Shown: one piece after another, positions 1 to 8,051 of the stretch
How positions within the stretch are numbered: position 1 is the stretch's first letter
Layout of the letters: every line of letters begins with the position of its first letter
NCBI GenBank assembly: GCA_012960245.1
Contig: DUBO01000051.1
Span: forward strand, 1-44,431
Length of the DNA: 44,431 nt
Source: Candidatus Binatota bacterium
Lineage (GTDB): Bacteria; Desulfobacterota; Binatia; UBA1149
Direction of reading: 5' to 3'
Position numbers and translations under genes: made by a program
Notes under the pieces: generated by a model
Told to the model about the DNA's origin: nothing
The model's database searches: none
The model's input: only the letters and a program-made list of their open reading frames with translations

Positions 1-1
1 C

Positions 2-496
2 TGCTACAAGATCCGCTGCCCCAAGGATCCTACTGGCGCGATGCCGCCCAGTGCCCAGGACGTGGTTGACCAGTTCGGCCAGCGCGAGATCGCCGGTTTC
101 AAGACCACCAAGATGTGCACGCCCGCCTGGAAGGTGTTCGACAACAACGATCTGCCGGACCTGATCCCGGTGGCAAGTCCCTTGACGGGTAGTTTCTGCA
201 TGCGGGATGCGGCTGCTGCTAACCTGCTCGTGACCGTGGAAAACCAGGGTGCCGCCAACGCCGGACCTACACAGGTGTCGGTGGAGTTCCAGACGGCCAC
301 TGGTCCGGTCATCAACAGTGCGTCGGTGCCCGCTCTTGGCGCGGGTGTTTCGACTTCGGTGGCGGTGCCTTTCCCGGTTGGCCCGAGCTGGTGTTACCAG
401 CCTGACTGCCAGTTTAAGATCACGGTGGATTCGGCGGGTACTGAGGTAGAGTCGGACGAGACCAACAACGTGGCCAGTGATTTCTGCCTGGGCTGA
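2..496 (+). CDS. secreted CARDB-domain protein, C-terminal part (5' truncated)
   Basis: The reading frame is open from base 2, so the gene starts outside the window and only its last 164 residues are seen. The first section has a CYK..C pattern, then VVDQFGQREI and a CTPAW segment. I recall this module from secreted proteins of uncultured deltaproteobacterial lineages, but I cannot name it. It is followed by a CARDB-type immunoglobulin-like adhesion domain: LLVTVENQGAANAG opens the fold, and a VESDETNN motif precedes the stop. Several cysteines suggest an extracytoplasmic location. An intrinsic terminator follows 65 bp after the stop. The CARDB assignment is fairly sure; substrate or partner is unknown. 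Confidence 0.7.
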   Translation, partial: CYKIRCPKDPTGAMPPSAQDVVDQFGQREIAGFKTTKMCTPAWKVFDNNDLPDLIPVASPLTGSFCMRDAAAANLLVTVENQGAANAGPTQVSVEFQTATGPVINSASVPALGAGVSTSVAVPFPVGPSWCYQPDCQFKITVDSAGTEVESDETNNVASDFCLG

Positions 497-510
497 AATA
501 GACTGACCCC

Positions 511-542
511 GGCCGGTAACTCCCCCTGCCGGCCACGTGGCC
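511..542. repeat. inverted repeats downstream of the CARDB gene
   Basis: GGCCGG (511-516) can pair with CCGGCC (529-534). A perfect 12-bp palindrome GGCCACGTGGCC overlaps it at 531-542. Both lie between the stop codon and the intrinsic terminator, so they may form alternative 3'-UTR hairpins. No function is claimed. Confidence 0.5.
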
Positions 543-560
543 TCTCCCCGGCCACGGATG

Positions 561-594
561 CCCCGGGTTCCCTCGCGGAACCCGGGGTTTTTCT
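561..594 (+). terminator. intrinsic terminator after the CARDB gene
   Basis: A perfect 11-bp stem, CCCCGGGTTCC (561-571) with GGAACCCGGGG (577-587), encloses a 5-nt loop. It is followed directly by TTTTTCTTT. This is a classic Rho-independent terminator. It separates the CARDB gene from the ligase gene at 651. Confidence 0.92.
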
Positions 595-650
595 TTGCTT
601 CGCCCGTGCTGCGAGGTGGCGTGAGCAATGCGCTCTGTTAGAACTGCCGA

Positions 651-2282
651 ATGGAATTTTCGTTTGCACAGGTTTTTGACACCCTTGCTTCAGCCATGCC
701 CGATCGCGAGCTACTGGTCTGGCGCGATCGCCGGCTGACTTACTCGCAGGTCCACGAGCGTTCGCGACGACTGGCAGGCTACCTGCACTCGCGCGGGCTG
801 GGCTGCCGCATTGAGCGCGATGGACTGGCCGGCCACGAGTCGGGGCAGGACCACGTGGGCCTGTATCTCTATAACGGCAACGAGTATCTCGAGGGGATGC
901 TCGGCTGCTGGTACACGCGGGCGGCTTCGCTCAACGTCAACTACCGCTACGTCGAGGAAGAGCTACAGTACCTGTTTGAAAACAGCGGCGCACGCGCGAT
1001 CATATTCAACTCCGTGTTCGCGCCGCAGGTGGCCGCCGTCCGCGAAAAACTGCCCAAAGTCGAGCTGCTCATCCAGGTCGCCGATGATTCGGGCAACGAG
1101 TTGCTTGCAGGGGCGGTGGACTATGAAGAGGTGCTGGCCTCGGCACCGGCCTTGCCCGATTCGGTGGAGCCTTCTCCCGATGATCTCTACGTGCTCTACA
1201 CGGGAGGTACTACGGGGATGCCCAAGGGCGTGCTGTGGCGGTCGGCCGATGTTTTTATCGCTGCCATGGGCGGTCGCGGTATCGATGGCGTTGAACTCGA
1301 ATCGAACGACGCGTTGTTCAAACAGGCCGCCGACTCGGCTCCTTTTTCGGCTGTTGTCGGGCCGCCGCTCATGCACGGAGCCGCCCAGTGGGCGAGTTTT
1401 TTGATGATGTGCATGGGCGCCACCCTGGTCATTCCCGAAGTAGTAGAGAAGCTCGACCCGGCTGATTTTCTCTCGACCCTTGTGCGCGAAAAATGCGTAT
1501 CGTTCTCCATGGTGGGCGACGCGTTTGCGCGTCCGCTGATCGATGAGATGAAGCGCGGCGACTACGACCTCTCCGGGTTGATGATCATCGGCTCGGGCGG
1601 GGCTCCGCTTTCGACCGACAACAAGGAGGCGCTGCTCGAGCTGGTGCCGCACGCAACCATAATGGACTCTATCGGTTCATCAGAGACCGGCATGCAGGGG
1701 AGCAACCCCAGCAATCGCGACAGTGGCGTGACGACGGGCGATTTTCTACCCGCGCCGGGTTCCTGCGTCGTGTCAGAAGACCTGTCACGCTTGCTCAAGC
1801 CGGGTGACGACGAAACCGGCTGGTTTGCCCAGACCGGGCGGGTGCCGTTGGGGTACCTCGACGACGCTGAAAAGACCGCGCGTACTTTTCCGGTCATAGA
1901 CGGCGTGCGTTACTCGGTGCCGGGCGACCGCGCGCGTTGGCGCGAGGGTGGGATCATCGACGTACTCGGGCGAGATTCGGTGACTATCAATTCGGGTGGT
2001 GAAAAAATCTTTGCCGAGGAGGTCGAAGCCGCGCTCAAGCACCACGCGGACGTTTACGACACCGTGGTGGCCGGCCGTCCCAGTGACCGTTGGGGCCAGG
2101 AGGTGGTGGCTGTCGTCCACCTGCGCGACGGCGCAACCGCGGGCGAAGCAGAACTCCTGGCGGAAGCCGCCCTGCACGTGGCGCGCTACAAGCTGCCCAA
2201 GGCCTTCGTGTTTCGCGAAGAGATCCAGCGCAGCCCCAGTGGTAAGGCCGACTATCGCTGGGCCCGCGAACAGGTCGAATAG
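651..2282 (+). CDS. AMP-forming acyl-CoA synthetase (fatty-acid/steroid-acid CoA ligase type)
   Basis: This 543-residue ANL-superfamily enzyme would activate a carboxylic acid to its CoA thioester through an acyl-adenylate. The phosphate-binding motif YTGGTTGMPKGV is at residues 183-194, the DSIGSSETG acyl-AMP motif near 345, and the C-terminal catalytic lysine in RSPSGKADY at about 532. Full length and motif order match FadD-type ligases; the YTGGTTGMPKGV form resembles mycobacterial acyl-CoA synthetases such as the FadD19 group, but that is only a similarity. The gene converges with the enoyl-CoA hydratase with a 4-bp gap, so both probably belong to one beta-oxidation neighbourhood. A TAGAAC half-site (639-644) sits 6 bp before the ATG. 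Confidence 0.9.
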   Translation: MEFSFAQVFDTLASAMPDRELLVWRDRRLTYSQVHERSRRLAGYLHSRGLGCRIERDGLAGHESGQDHVGLYLYNGNEYLEGMLGCWYTRAASLNVNYRYVEEELQYLFENSGARAIIFNSVFAPQVAAVREKLPKVELLIQVADDSGNELLAGAVDYEEVLASAPALPDSVEPSPDDLYVLYTGGTTGMPKGVLWRSADVFIAAMGGRGIDGVELESNDALFKQAADSAPFSAVVGPPLMHGAAQWASFLMMCMGATLVIPEVVEKLDPADFLSTLVREKCVSFSMVGDAFARPLIDEMKRGDYDLSGLMIIGSGGAPLSTDNKEALLELVPHATIMDSIGSSETGMQGSNPSNRDSGVTTGDFLPAPGSCVVSEDLSRLLKPGDDETGWFAQTGRVPLGYLDDAEKTARTFPVIDGVRYSVPGDRARWREGGIIDVLGRDSVTINSGGEKIFAEEVEAALKHHADVYDTVVAGRPSDRWGQEVVAVVHLRDGATAGEAELLAEAALHVARYKLPKAFVFREEIQRSPSGKADYRWAREQVE

Positions 2283-2286
2283 GGGA

Positions 2287-3078
2287 TTACTCGTCCTTGT
2301 CGTGGGACGGAACGCCGTTGAAATTCGCAGCACGCTTTTCGAAGAAGGCAGTGATGGCCTCCACGTTTTCAGGGCTGCCTATGCGTCCAATGAAAGCCTC
2401 GTCTTCGCGGCGGCGGGCGGAAACTACCTGCTCGTTGCGCGAGGCTATGAGCAATCGCTTGGTGTGACGCAGTGACCCCAGGGGTTTAGCCGCCAGTCGC
2501 ACGGCTCGCTCGAGCGCCATCCCAAGCACCTGTTCAGGCTGGCACAGATGGGTGGCGAGGTTTAGTTCCAGGGCGCGGTCGGCGTCTACGAAATCGGATT
2601 CAAACAGCAGGTCAACGGCAGCACGCCAGCCGCAGACCACCGGCAGCAGGTAACTACTGGCTGCTTCGGGCACCACGCCCAGGGTGATGAAGGGCGCGCG
2701 CAGACGCGCGTCGGACGACATGTAAACGTAGTCGCAGTACAGCAGCATGGTCAGCCCGATGCCCACGCCAACGCCATTGACGGCCGCAATCAAGGGCTTG
2801 TCGAACTCGACCAGCGCGTCCATGAACAGCGAGAAGCCGTTCTCGGTTGACGAATCCGAGGTGTCGAGGGCGCCCATTTCGCCCAGGTCCTGGCCGGCGG
2901 TAAAGGCACCGCCAGCGCCGGTGACCACGACCACTCGTACCGCGTCGTCAGACATCGCCCGCTGCATGGACAAGCGGGCCTCGCGCCACTGCTCGGCGTT
3001 AAAAGCGTTTTTTGCCTCGGGGCGGTTGAGCGTGAGCAGCAGCACGCCGTCTTCGAGTTTTTCTATCACGGTCGGCAT
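2287..3078 (-). CDS. enoyl-CoA hydratase/isomerase family protein (crotonase)
   Basis: This 263-residue crotonase-fold protein most likely hydrates a 2-enoyl-CoA or isomerises an enoyl-CoA. It shows the oxyanion-hole segments GAFTAGQDL (near residue 58) and AAVNGVGVGIG (near 100), and the VPEAASSYLLP segment carrying the usual acidic residue. An upstream in-frame extension to 3177 exists but reads through the end of the preceding gene. The ATG at 3078 has a purine-rich GAGGGAG ribosome site and gives the canonical MPTVIEKLEDGVLLLTLNRP start. It follows the acyl-CoA dehydrogenase by 17 bp and is surely co-transcribed with it. Which substrate it takes is not evident. Confidence 0.9.
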   Translation of the reverse strand: MPTVIEKLEDGVLLLTLNRPEAKNAFNAEQWREARLSMQRAMSDDAVRVVVVTGAGGAFTAGQDLGEMGALDTSDSSTENGFSLFMDALVEFDKPLIAAVNGVGVGIGLTMLLYCDYVYMSSDARLRAPFITLGVVPEAASSYLLPVVCGWRAAVDLLFESDFVDADRALELNLATHLCQPEQVLGMALERAVRLAAKPLGSLRHTKRLLIASRNEQVVSARRREDEAFIGRIGSPENVEAITAFFEKRAANFNGVPSHDKDE

Positions 3079-3095
3079 GTATGCTTCTCCCTCGC

Positions 3096-4322
3096 CTACA
3101 GTGGCAGGTTGCCGGTGGCTGCCTTGAGATTGCCGTCGCGTTTCCAGCTTTCCAGCGTGCGAAGTGCGATGCGCCAACGGTGTACCTCGTCGGCGCCGTC
3201 GGCAAAACGAGCCCAGCGTGCCTGTTGCGACATTTTCGCCAGCGGTGTGTCTGTCGAGTAGCCCAGCGCTCCGTGTACCTGTATGGCGCGGTCGATGATC
3301 TGTCCCAGTATCGTGGCCACGAAGTACTTGGTCATCGACGACTCGCTCTTGAAATCGTCGCCGCGGTCAATGAGGTAGGCGGTGTGCAGGATCATGAGCT
3401 TGGCCTGGTAGAGCTCGATGGTGGAGTCAGAAATCATCCACTGTATGCCCTGCTTTTCGGACAGGTAGCTGCCGTGGGCGTAGCGGCTTGCCGCGCGTTC
3501 CACCATCATCTCGAGCGCTTGTTCGGCTTGCCCCAGCCAGCGCATGCAGTGCGCCAGTCGTGCCGGCCCCAGGCGGTACTGTCCCAGCCGGTGTCCGTCG
3601 CCGCGGCCACCGAGCATGGCTTCGCGGGGCAGGCGGAGGTTGTCCAATCGTATTTCGCAGTGGTTGTGGCCGCCCGACATGGTCTCGATGTCGCGCACTT
3701 CTTCCCAGCCGTCGGTCGGCAGGTCAACGAGAAAGGCCGAGTTTGCCGCCCGCGGGTCGTCGGGCTCGTCCTCGGTACGGGCAATGAGAATGGCAAAGGC
3801 GGCACGGTTGGCCCCCGAGATGAACCACTTGTGTCCGTTGATAACCCACTGGTCGCCCTCCAGTTGCGCGCGGGTCTGGATGAGGGAGGGGTCGCTGCCG
3901 GCAACCTCGGGCTCGGTCATCGCAAAACAGGAGCGGACGCGACCATCGCACAGCGGGCGCAGGTATTTTTCTTTCTGGTCGTCGGTGGCCCAGTGCAGCA
4001 GGGTGTGCATGTTGCCCTCGTCGGGAGCCTGGGCATTCAAGGCAAAGGGTCCGAAGCGCGCGCGCGCGGCCTCGGCCGACACCGCCGCCATGGCAACGTG
4101 GCCCAGGCCCATGCCGCCGTATTCCTCGGGCATGTGCGGTAACCAGAGGCTGCGCTCGCGGGCCTCGCGGCGCATTTTCTTGACGCCTCCTATGAGCACA
4201 TCACGGGCCTCGCCCGACTCCTCTATCTCGCGCTCGGCGGGAAGGACGACGTCTTCGATGTACTCGCGCACGCGCTCGCGAAGTTTTTCAATCTCGGGTG
4301 GGAAGCTGAAATCAATGGCCAT
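3096..4322 (-). CDS. acyl-CoA dehydrogenase (ACAD10/11-like)
   Basis: This 408-residue flavoprotein should introduce an alpha,beta double bond into an acyl-CoA. It has the FAD/substrate segment CFAMTEPEVAGSD, then WVINGHKWFISGA, and a C-terminal VHGALGYSTDTPLA segment with FADGADEVHRW. The ADGxDEVH signature is typical of the ACAD10/ACAD11-like branch. In this branch an acidic residue in the STDTPLA region replaces the usual glutamate position. It is the first gene of a minus-strand pair with the enoyl-CoA hydratase and is divergent from the paired dehydrogenases at 4421-6755. The shared 98-bp interval contains the TAGAAC-GT-GTTCTA operator. Confidence 0.92.
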   Translation of the reverse strand: MAIDFSFPPEIEKLRERVREYIEDVVLPAEREIEESGEARDVLIGGVKKMRREARERSLWLPHMPEEYGGMGLGHVAMAAVSAEAARARFGPFALNAQAPDEGNMHTLLHWATDDQKEKYLRPLCDGRVRSCFAMTEPEVAGSDPSLIQTRAQLEGDQWVINGHKWFISGANRAAFAILIARTEDEPDDPRAANSAFLVDLPTDGWEEVRDIETMSGGHNHCEIRLDNLRLPREAMLGGRGDGHRLGQYRLGPARLAHCMRWLGQAEQALEMMVERAASRYAHGSYLSEKQGIQWMISDSTIELYQAKLMILHTAYLIDRGDDFKSESSMTKYFVATILGQIIDRAIQVHGALGYSTDTPLAKMSQQARWARFADGADEVHRWRIALRTLESWKRDGNLKAATGNLPL

Positions 4323-4398
4323 AGCCTCGCAACCTGTCTGTCCGTCCCAGCTCGGTCAAGGGAAGAGTACCGATGTTCCCCTTTTTGGCGTTGGGAAA

Positions 4399-4412
4399 TA
4401 GAACGTGTTCTA
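4399..4412. promoter_or_regulatory. TetR-type operator TAGAACGTGTTCTA (KstR-like), copy 1
   Basis: TAGAAC and GTTCTA form a 6-bp inverted repeat around GT in the divergent interval between two acyl-CoA dehydrogenase genes, 8 bp before the ATG at 4421. The sequence fits the published KstR consensus TnnAACnnGTTnnA at every fixed position. An identical 14-mer recurs at 30365-30378. KstR is known from actinobacteria, so the name denotes motif similarity only. Confidence 0.75.
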
Positions 4413-4420
4413 GTCGGGCG

Positions 4421-5611
4421 ATGGACTTCAATGACAGCCCGCTGGAGGCGGCATTTCGGGCCGATGCGAGTGCTTTCCTGGCTGAAAACGCTGCCGCCCA
4501 GGAGGGTGCCAACACCGGCCCCGACGCCGACCACGAGGCAGTGGTGGCCGCATCAAGGCGCTGGCAGCGCCTGCTGGCCGACGCTGGCTGGGGCGCGATC
4601 ATGTGGCCCCAACAGTACGGCGGCCGCGGCCTGGGCCCCATTGAGCAGGTGGTGTGGAACGAGGAGCTCGCGCGCGTTGGCATCACCGAAACATCGCTGA
4701 TGGGCGGCATAGCGATGGCCGGACCCACCATTATTGCTTACGGCAACGACGAGCAGAAAAGCCGTTTTCTCGAACCGACACTCAGGGGCGAGCTCATGTG
4801 GTGCCAGCTCTTCAGCGAACCCTCCGCGGGCAGTGACCTGGCCGGCCTGCGTACCCGTGCAGAGCGCGACGGGGACCAGTGGGTCATCAACGGTCAGAAA
4901 GTATGGTCGACCTTTGCCGACCACGCCGACTGGGGATTCATTATTGCGCGTACCGACCCCTCGCTGCCCAAGCGCAAGGGCCTCAGCTATTTTCTCGTCG
5001 ACATGAAAACGCCCGGCATAGAGGTACGCCCTTTGCGCGACATGAGCGGTGGCGCTCACTTCAACGAAGTTTTTCTCGACGACGTGCGCGTACCCGATTC
5101 CAACCGCCTGGGCGAACAGGGGCAGGGCTGGCCGATAGCCCGTACCACGCTGTTGCACGAGCGCATGTCGATAGGCTCGGCCTCGCGCATGTTCAGCTTT
5201 GACGAGGTGCTGGCCCATTTGCGCGAGAATATTCCCGCGCCCGACCAGTTGTTGCGCGACCGCCTCGCGGGGCTCTACGCGTGGTCGCGCAGTCTCGAGC
5301 TGCTCAACGCGCGCGTAAACACCAAGCTCGGCCGCGGCCAAGATCCCACGGCCGAGGCGTCGGTCATGAAACTGGCGATCGCCGAAATTTTTGAACAAGC
5401 GGCCGACGTCATGATGCGAGCCGAGGGCAGGGCGGCGCTCACGGGCGAGGGCGAAGCCCAGCACCGTTTTTATTTTGCCCCTGGCCTGCGTATTGGCGGC
5501 GGCACCGACGAAGTGCAGCGCAACATAATCGCCGAGCAGGTGCTCGGCCTGCCGCGCGAAGAAGACCCGTGGGCCGACACACCCTTCGAGGATCTACCGG
5601 CCGGATCATGA
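4421..5611 (+). CDS. acyl-CoA dehydrogenase, first member of a tandem pair
   Basis: This 396-residue ACAD has the segment CQLFSEPSAGSDLAGL, then WVINGQKVWST and a C-terminal GLRIGGGTDEVQRNIIAEQ. That last signature is shared with the FadE26/FadE29-type subunits of actinobacterial sterol side-chain dehydrogenases. The usual catalytic-glutamate segment before it (GRAALTGEGEAQ) is not canonical, as in those subunits, which work as heteromers. An upstream in-frame extension to 4373 would run across the operator; ATG 4421 gives the typical MDFNDSPLEAAFRA start. It is followed by a second, different ACAD 19 bp downstream. The two probably form one alpha/beta complex (inference). Confidence 0.9.
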   Translation: MDFNDSPLEAAFRADASAFLAENAAAQEGANTGPDADHEAVVAASRRWQRLLADAGWGAIMWPQQYGGRGLGPIEQVVWNEELARVGITETSLMGGIAMAGPTIIAYGNDEQKSRFLEPTLRGELMWCQLFSEPSAGSDLAGLRTRAERDGDQWVINGQKVWSTFADHADWGFIIARTDPSLPKRKGLSYFLVDMKTPGIEVRPLRDMSGGAHFNEVFLDDVRVPDSNRLGEQGQGWPIARTTLLHERMSIGSASRMFSFDEVLAHLRENIPAPDQLLRDRLAGLYAWSRSLELLNARVNTKLGRGQDPTAEASVMKLAIAEIFEQAADVMMRAEGRAALTGEGEAQHRFYFAPGLRIGGGTDEVQRNIIAEQVLGLPREEDPWADTPFEDLPAGS

Positions 5612-5630
5612 GCGCCTGGAATGCAGCAGG

Positions 5631-6755
5631 ATGAACTTCGGTTTCAGCGAAGAGCAGGAGCAGTTCCGCGAGATCGTACGACGCTTTGCCGGGCAGCGTT
5701 GGTCGCTCGAAGGAGTGAGCACACTGGCGGGTGCAGACGACGGCGAAGTCTACGACAGAAAGGCCTGGCAACAGGCGAGCGCCGAGCTGGGTCTTGCAGG
5801 GCTGCTCGTGCCCGAGCGACTCGGCGGCGCGGGTTTCGGCTATCTCGAAATGGGCATCGCGCTCGAAGAACTCGGCCGGCAACTGGCGGGCGGTCCGCTC
5901 TGGACCTCGGCCTGCCTGGCAACGGGCTTGCTGCTGGAGCTGGCCGACGAAGACGCCCAGTCCGAGCTGCTGCCACCCTTGGCGGCGGGTAAACAGCTGG
6001 CCACGGTCGATGTGGCGGGTTACCTGGCGGTGGCCGACGGTAAACTGCCGACGCTCAAGGCTCGGCCGGGCGAGGCCGGTGGCTGGCAGATCGACGGCAG
6101 CTGCGCGCACGTTCCCTTCGCGGCCCAATCCGACCTGCTGTTGCTGTGGGCCGATCACGAAGGCGACGCCGTTTTGTTTGCAGTCGCGTCAGACGCCCGG
6201 GGCTTGACGATCAAGCAGACCAGCAGCCTTGACCTGACCCGCTCGGTGGGTGACCTGGCCTTGTCTGCTGTTCCCGCGCGGCACCTGGCCGTGGCCAGTG
6301 GCCAGGAGTCAACCGCGCGGGCGCTCAACCGCGCGCGCGCGGCGATGACCGCCGAGCAGGTCGGCGCAGCCGGGGCGTGCCAGGAGCAGGCCATCGCCTG
6401 GGCCAAGGAGCGCATGCAGTTTTCGCGCACCATCGGCAGCTTCCAGGCGGTAAAGCATAGACTGGCCGATGGCCGCCTGTACCTGGAGCTCGCCCGCTCG
6501 GCGGCCTACTGGGCATGGTGGGCTGCCGACGAGGATGCCGCCGAACTTGTCGAGGCCGCGCCCATGGCCAGGTCGATGTGCTGCGATGCTTTTGCGCGAA
6601 CGGCTGCTGATCTCATCCACCTGCACGGTGGGATGGGCTTTACCTGGGAGCATTCTGCTCACCACTACTACAGGCGCGCTCGTTCCCAGTCGGTGCTGCT
6701 CGGCGACGCTCAGCAGGAACGGCAACGCCTGGCCGACAGCCTACTGGCCGGGTAA
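5631..6755 (+). CDS. acyl-CoA dehydrogenase, second member of a tandem pair
   Basis: This 374-residue ACAD starts MNFGFSEEQEQFREIVRRFA and ends with a LIHLHGGMGFTWEHSAHHYY segment. The Glu in GFTWEH (residue 340) aligns with the catalytic base of ordinary ACADs. The middle is degenerate compared with its neighbour: the usual TEPxAGSD flavin segment is not recognisable. The pairing of one subunit keeping the flavin-site motif with another keeping the TWEH glutamate fits the known alpha2beta2 ACADs of sterol catabolism. The last codons and stop are part of a 14-bp tandem repeat. An 8-codon ORF (5608-5634) bridges the two ACAD genes through ATGA overlaps. Confidence 0.88.
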   Translation: MNFGFSEEQEQFREIVRRFAGQRWSLEGVSTLAGADDGEVYDRKAWQQASAELGLAGLLVPERLGGAGFGYLEMGIALEELGRQLAGGPLWTSACLATGLLLELADEDAQSELLPPLAAGKQLATVDVAGYLAVADGKLPTLKARPGEAGGWQIDGSCAHVPFAAQSDLLLLWADHEGDAVLFAVASDARGLTIKQTSSLDLTRSVGDLALSAVPARHLAVASGQESTARALNRARAAMTAEQVGAAGACQEQAIAWAKERMQFSRTIGSFQAVKHRLADGRLYLELARSAAYWAWWAADEDAAELVEAAPMARSMCCDAFARTAADLIHLHGGMGFTWEHSAHHYYRRARSQSVLLGDAQQERQRLADSLLAG

Positions 6756-6795
6756 ACCTGGCCGGGTAAGCCTGGCCGGGTAAGCCTGGCCGGGG
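6744..6795. repeat. 14-bp tandem repeat at the end of the ACAD gene
   Basis: The unit CTGGCCGGGTAAGC occurs at 6744 (with AC at its end), 6758 and 6772, with a partial CTGGCCGGGG at 6786, so about 3.7 copies. The first copy contains the stop codon of the upstream gene (GCC GGG TAA). The following copies fill the gap to the convergent VOC gene. It looks like slippage or duplication of the gene end. Confidence 0.9.
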
Positions 6796-6800
6796 CGCAG

Positions 6801-7247
6801 TCAGACCGGCATCTGGAGTATTTCGATGACCAGCGGATCGCCGTCGCGTTCGAGGTAACTGAAGGCCGTGGTTTCGTCGAGGTGCTTGCTCCATACCGAC
6901 GCGTAGCCCAGCTCTGCCAGCAGGGCTACGGTGGCGTCGTGGTCTTCGACGCGGTAGCGCAGGTGGTGCATGCCCTCGCCACCCCCGGCCAGGAACTCCG
7001 CGTGCGGGCTCTCGCCTTCGACGGGCTGTATGAACTCGATCTCGAGGGGGCCGCTGTGACCAAATGCAATGCGCAGCCGGCAGTCAGCCTTACGGCCATG
7101 AAAATCAGCGCCGCTGACTTCGGCGTCCATGAAGGTAAACGGGCCGTACAGTGCCTCGTAACGGGCCACGGCCTGGTCGAGGTCGCTCACCACGAAGCCC
7201 ACCTGGTCTATCGGCGGCAGGGCTGGTGTGTTGGCGGACTTGCTCAT
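6801..7247 (-). CDS. VOC-superfamily protein (glyoxalase/methylmalonyl-CoA epimerase-like)
   Basis: This 148-residue single-module vicinal-oxygen-chelate protein starts with IDQVGFVVSDLDQAVARYEALYGPF, the canonical first strand-helix of the fold. A later HHLRYRVEDHDATVALLAELGY segment and a C-terminal GDPLVIEILQ carry the typical His/Glu metal ligands. The family includes glyoxalase I, methylmalonyl-CoA epimerase and extradiol dioxygenases; the closest form here is the epimerase-like group, and the substrate is unknown. Its ATG overlaps the TGA of the SDR gene by 4 bp (ATGA), indicating translational coupling. It is the last gene of a six-gene operon. Confidence 0.82.
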   Translation of the reverse strand: MSKSANTPALPPIDQVGFVVSDLDQAVARYEALYGPFTFMDAEVSGADFHGRKADCRLRIAFGHSGPLEIEFIQPVEGESPHAEFLAGGGEGMHHLRYRVEDHDATVALLAELGYASVWSKHLDETTAFSYLERDGDPLVIEILQMPV

Positions 7248-8047
7248 CCCATCACCGAGTAGCCACCGTCCACGACCAGCGTGCTGCCGGTCACGAACGA
7301 GGCCTGGCTGCTGGCCAGGAACAGCGCGGCGCCGGCCACGTCGTCGGGGCGGCCCCAGCGCTCGAGTGGAGTGCGCGCGAGAACCGGCTCGTTCATCTCG
7401 GGGGTTTCTTTCACGATCGCCGTCATGCGGGTCTCTATCATGCCCGCGGCGATGGCGTTTACGCGTATGCCCTGCGGCGCCCAGGCGATGGCCAGGGTCT
7501 TGCCCAGTTGGGCCAGCCCGGCCTTGGCGGCGCCGTAGCCCGGCACCACGGCCACGCCGAAAAACGACGTCAACGAGGCGGTGTTGATGACGCTCGCGCC
7601 GGCGGCCGATCGAGCCTGGGTGCTGGAGCCCTGGTCAGCCAGCAGGGCGGCGGCCAGGGGGCTGGCGGCCAACATTTCGCGGCAGGCCGAGGCCAGGTGG
7701 AAGGCCGAGAACAAGTTTATGCTTACGGCTTCTTCGAAGACCTCGGGGTCGTACTCGTCGCGGCCCCCGGGCAGGCTCGCGCCCGCGTTGTTGCAGAGCA
7801 CATCGAGACGGTCGAGGCTCTCGGCTACCGTTACAATCTGGGCGCGATCGCGTACGTCGAGTTGCCTGTAGTCAAAGCTCGACAGGTCGTTGTCATAATC
7901 GGCGGCCGCGGCGCGGGTGCCGGTTATCACCACCGACGCGTCGGCGTCGGCAAATGCGCGGGCGATACCCAGGCCAATACCGTTGCTGCCGCCCGTTACC
8001 AGCACCCGGGTTCCGCTGTAGTCGTAGTTGGCTGTCGCGTTGGCCAC
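7244..8047 (-). CDS. short-chain dehydrogenase/reductase (SDR)
   Basis: This 267-residue classical SDR oxidises or reduces an alcohol/ketone with NAD(P). The cofactor motif TGGSNGIG is at residues 18-25, NNAG follows, then an INTASLTS serine and a YGAAK tyrosine-lysine pair. The C-terminus is PLERWGRPDDVAGAALFLAS, typical of FabG-like members. An ATG at 8146 opens a longer frame inside the upstream gene, but a GTG at 8047 has a strong GGAGGAG site 11 nt upstream and lies only 4 bp after the upstream stop. GTG is therefore preferred. The stop overlaps the VOC start. Confidence 0.9.
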   Translation of the reverse strand: MANATANYDYSGTRVLVTGGSNGIGLGIARAFADADASVVITGTRAAAADYDNDLSSFDYRQLDVRDRAQIVTVAESLDRLDVLCNNAGASLPGGRDEYDPEVFEEAVSINLFSAFHLASACREMLAASPLAAALLADQGSSTQARSAAGASVINTASLTSFFGVAVVPGYGAAKAGLAQLGKTLAIAWAPQGIRVNAIAAGMIETRMTAIVKETPEMNEPVLARTPLERWGRPDDVAGAALFLASSQASFVTGSTLVVDGGYSVMG

Positions 8048-8051
8048 TTGT

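Noticed and set aside
3081-4142. 353-codon ORF antisense to the ACAD10/11-like gene
   Set aside because: The opposite strand has a clear family match; this frame has low-complexity, Gly/Val/Arg-rich composition typical of GC-rich shadows.
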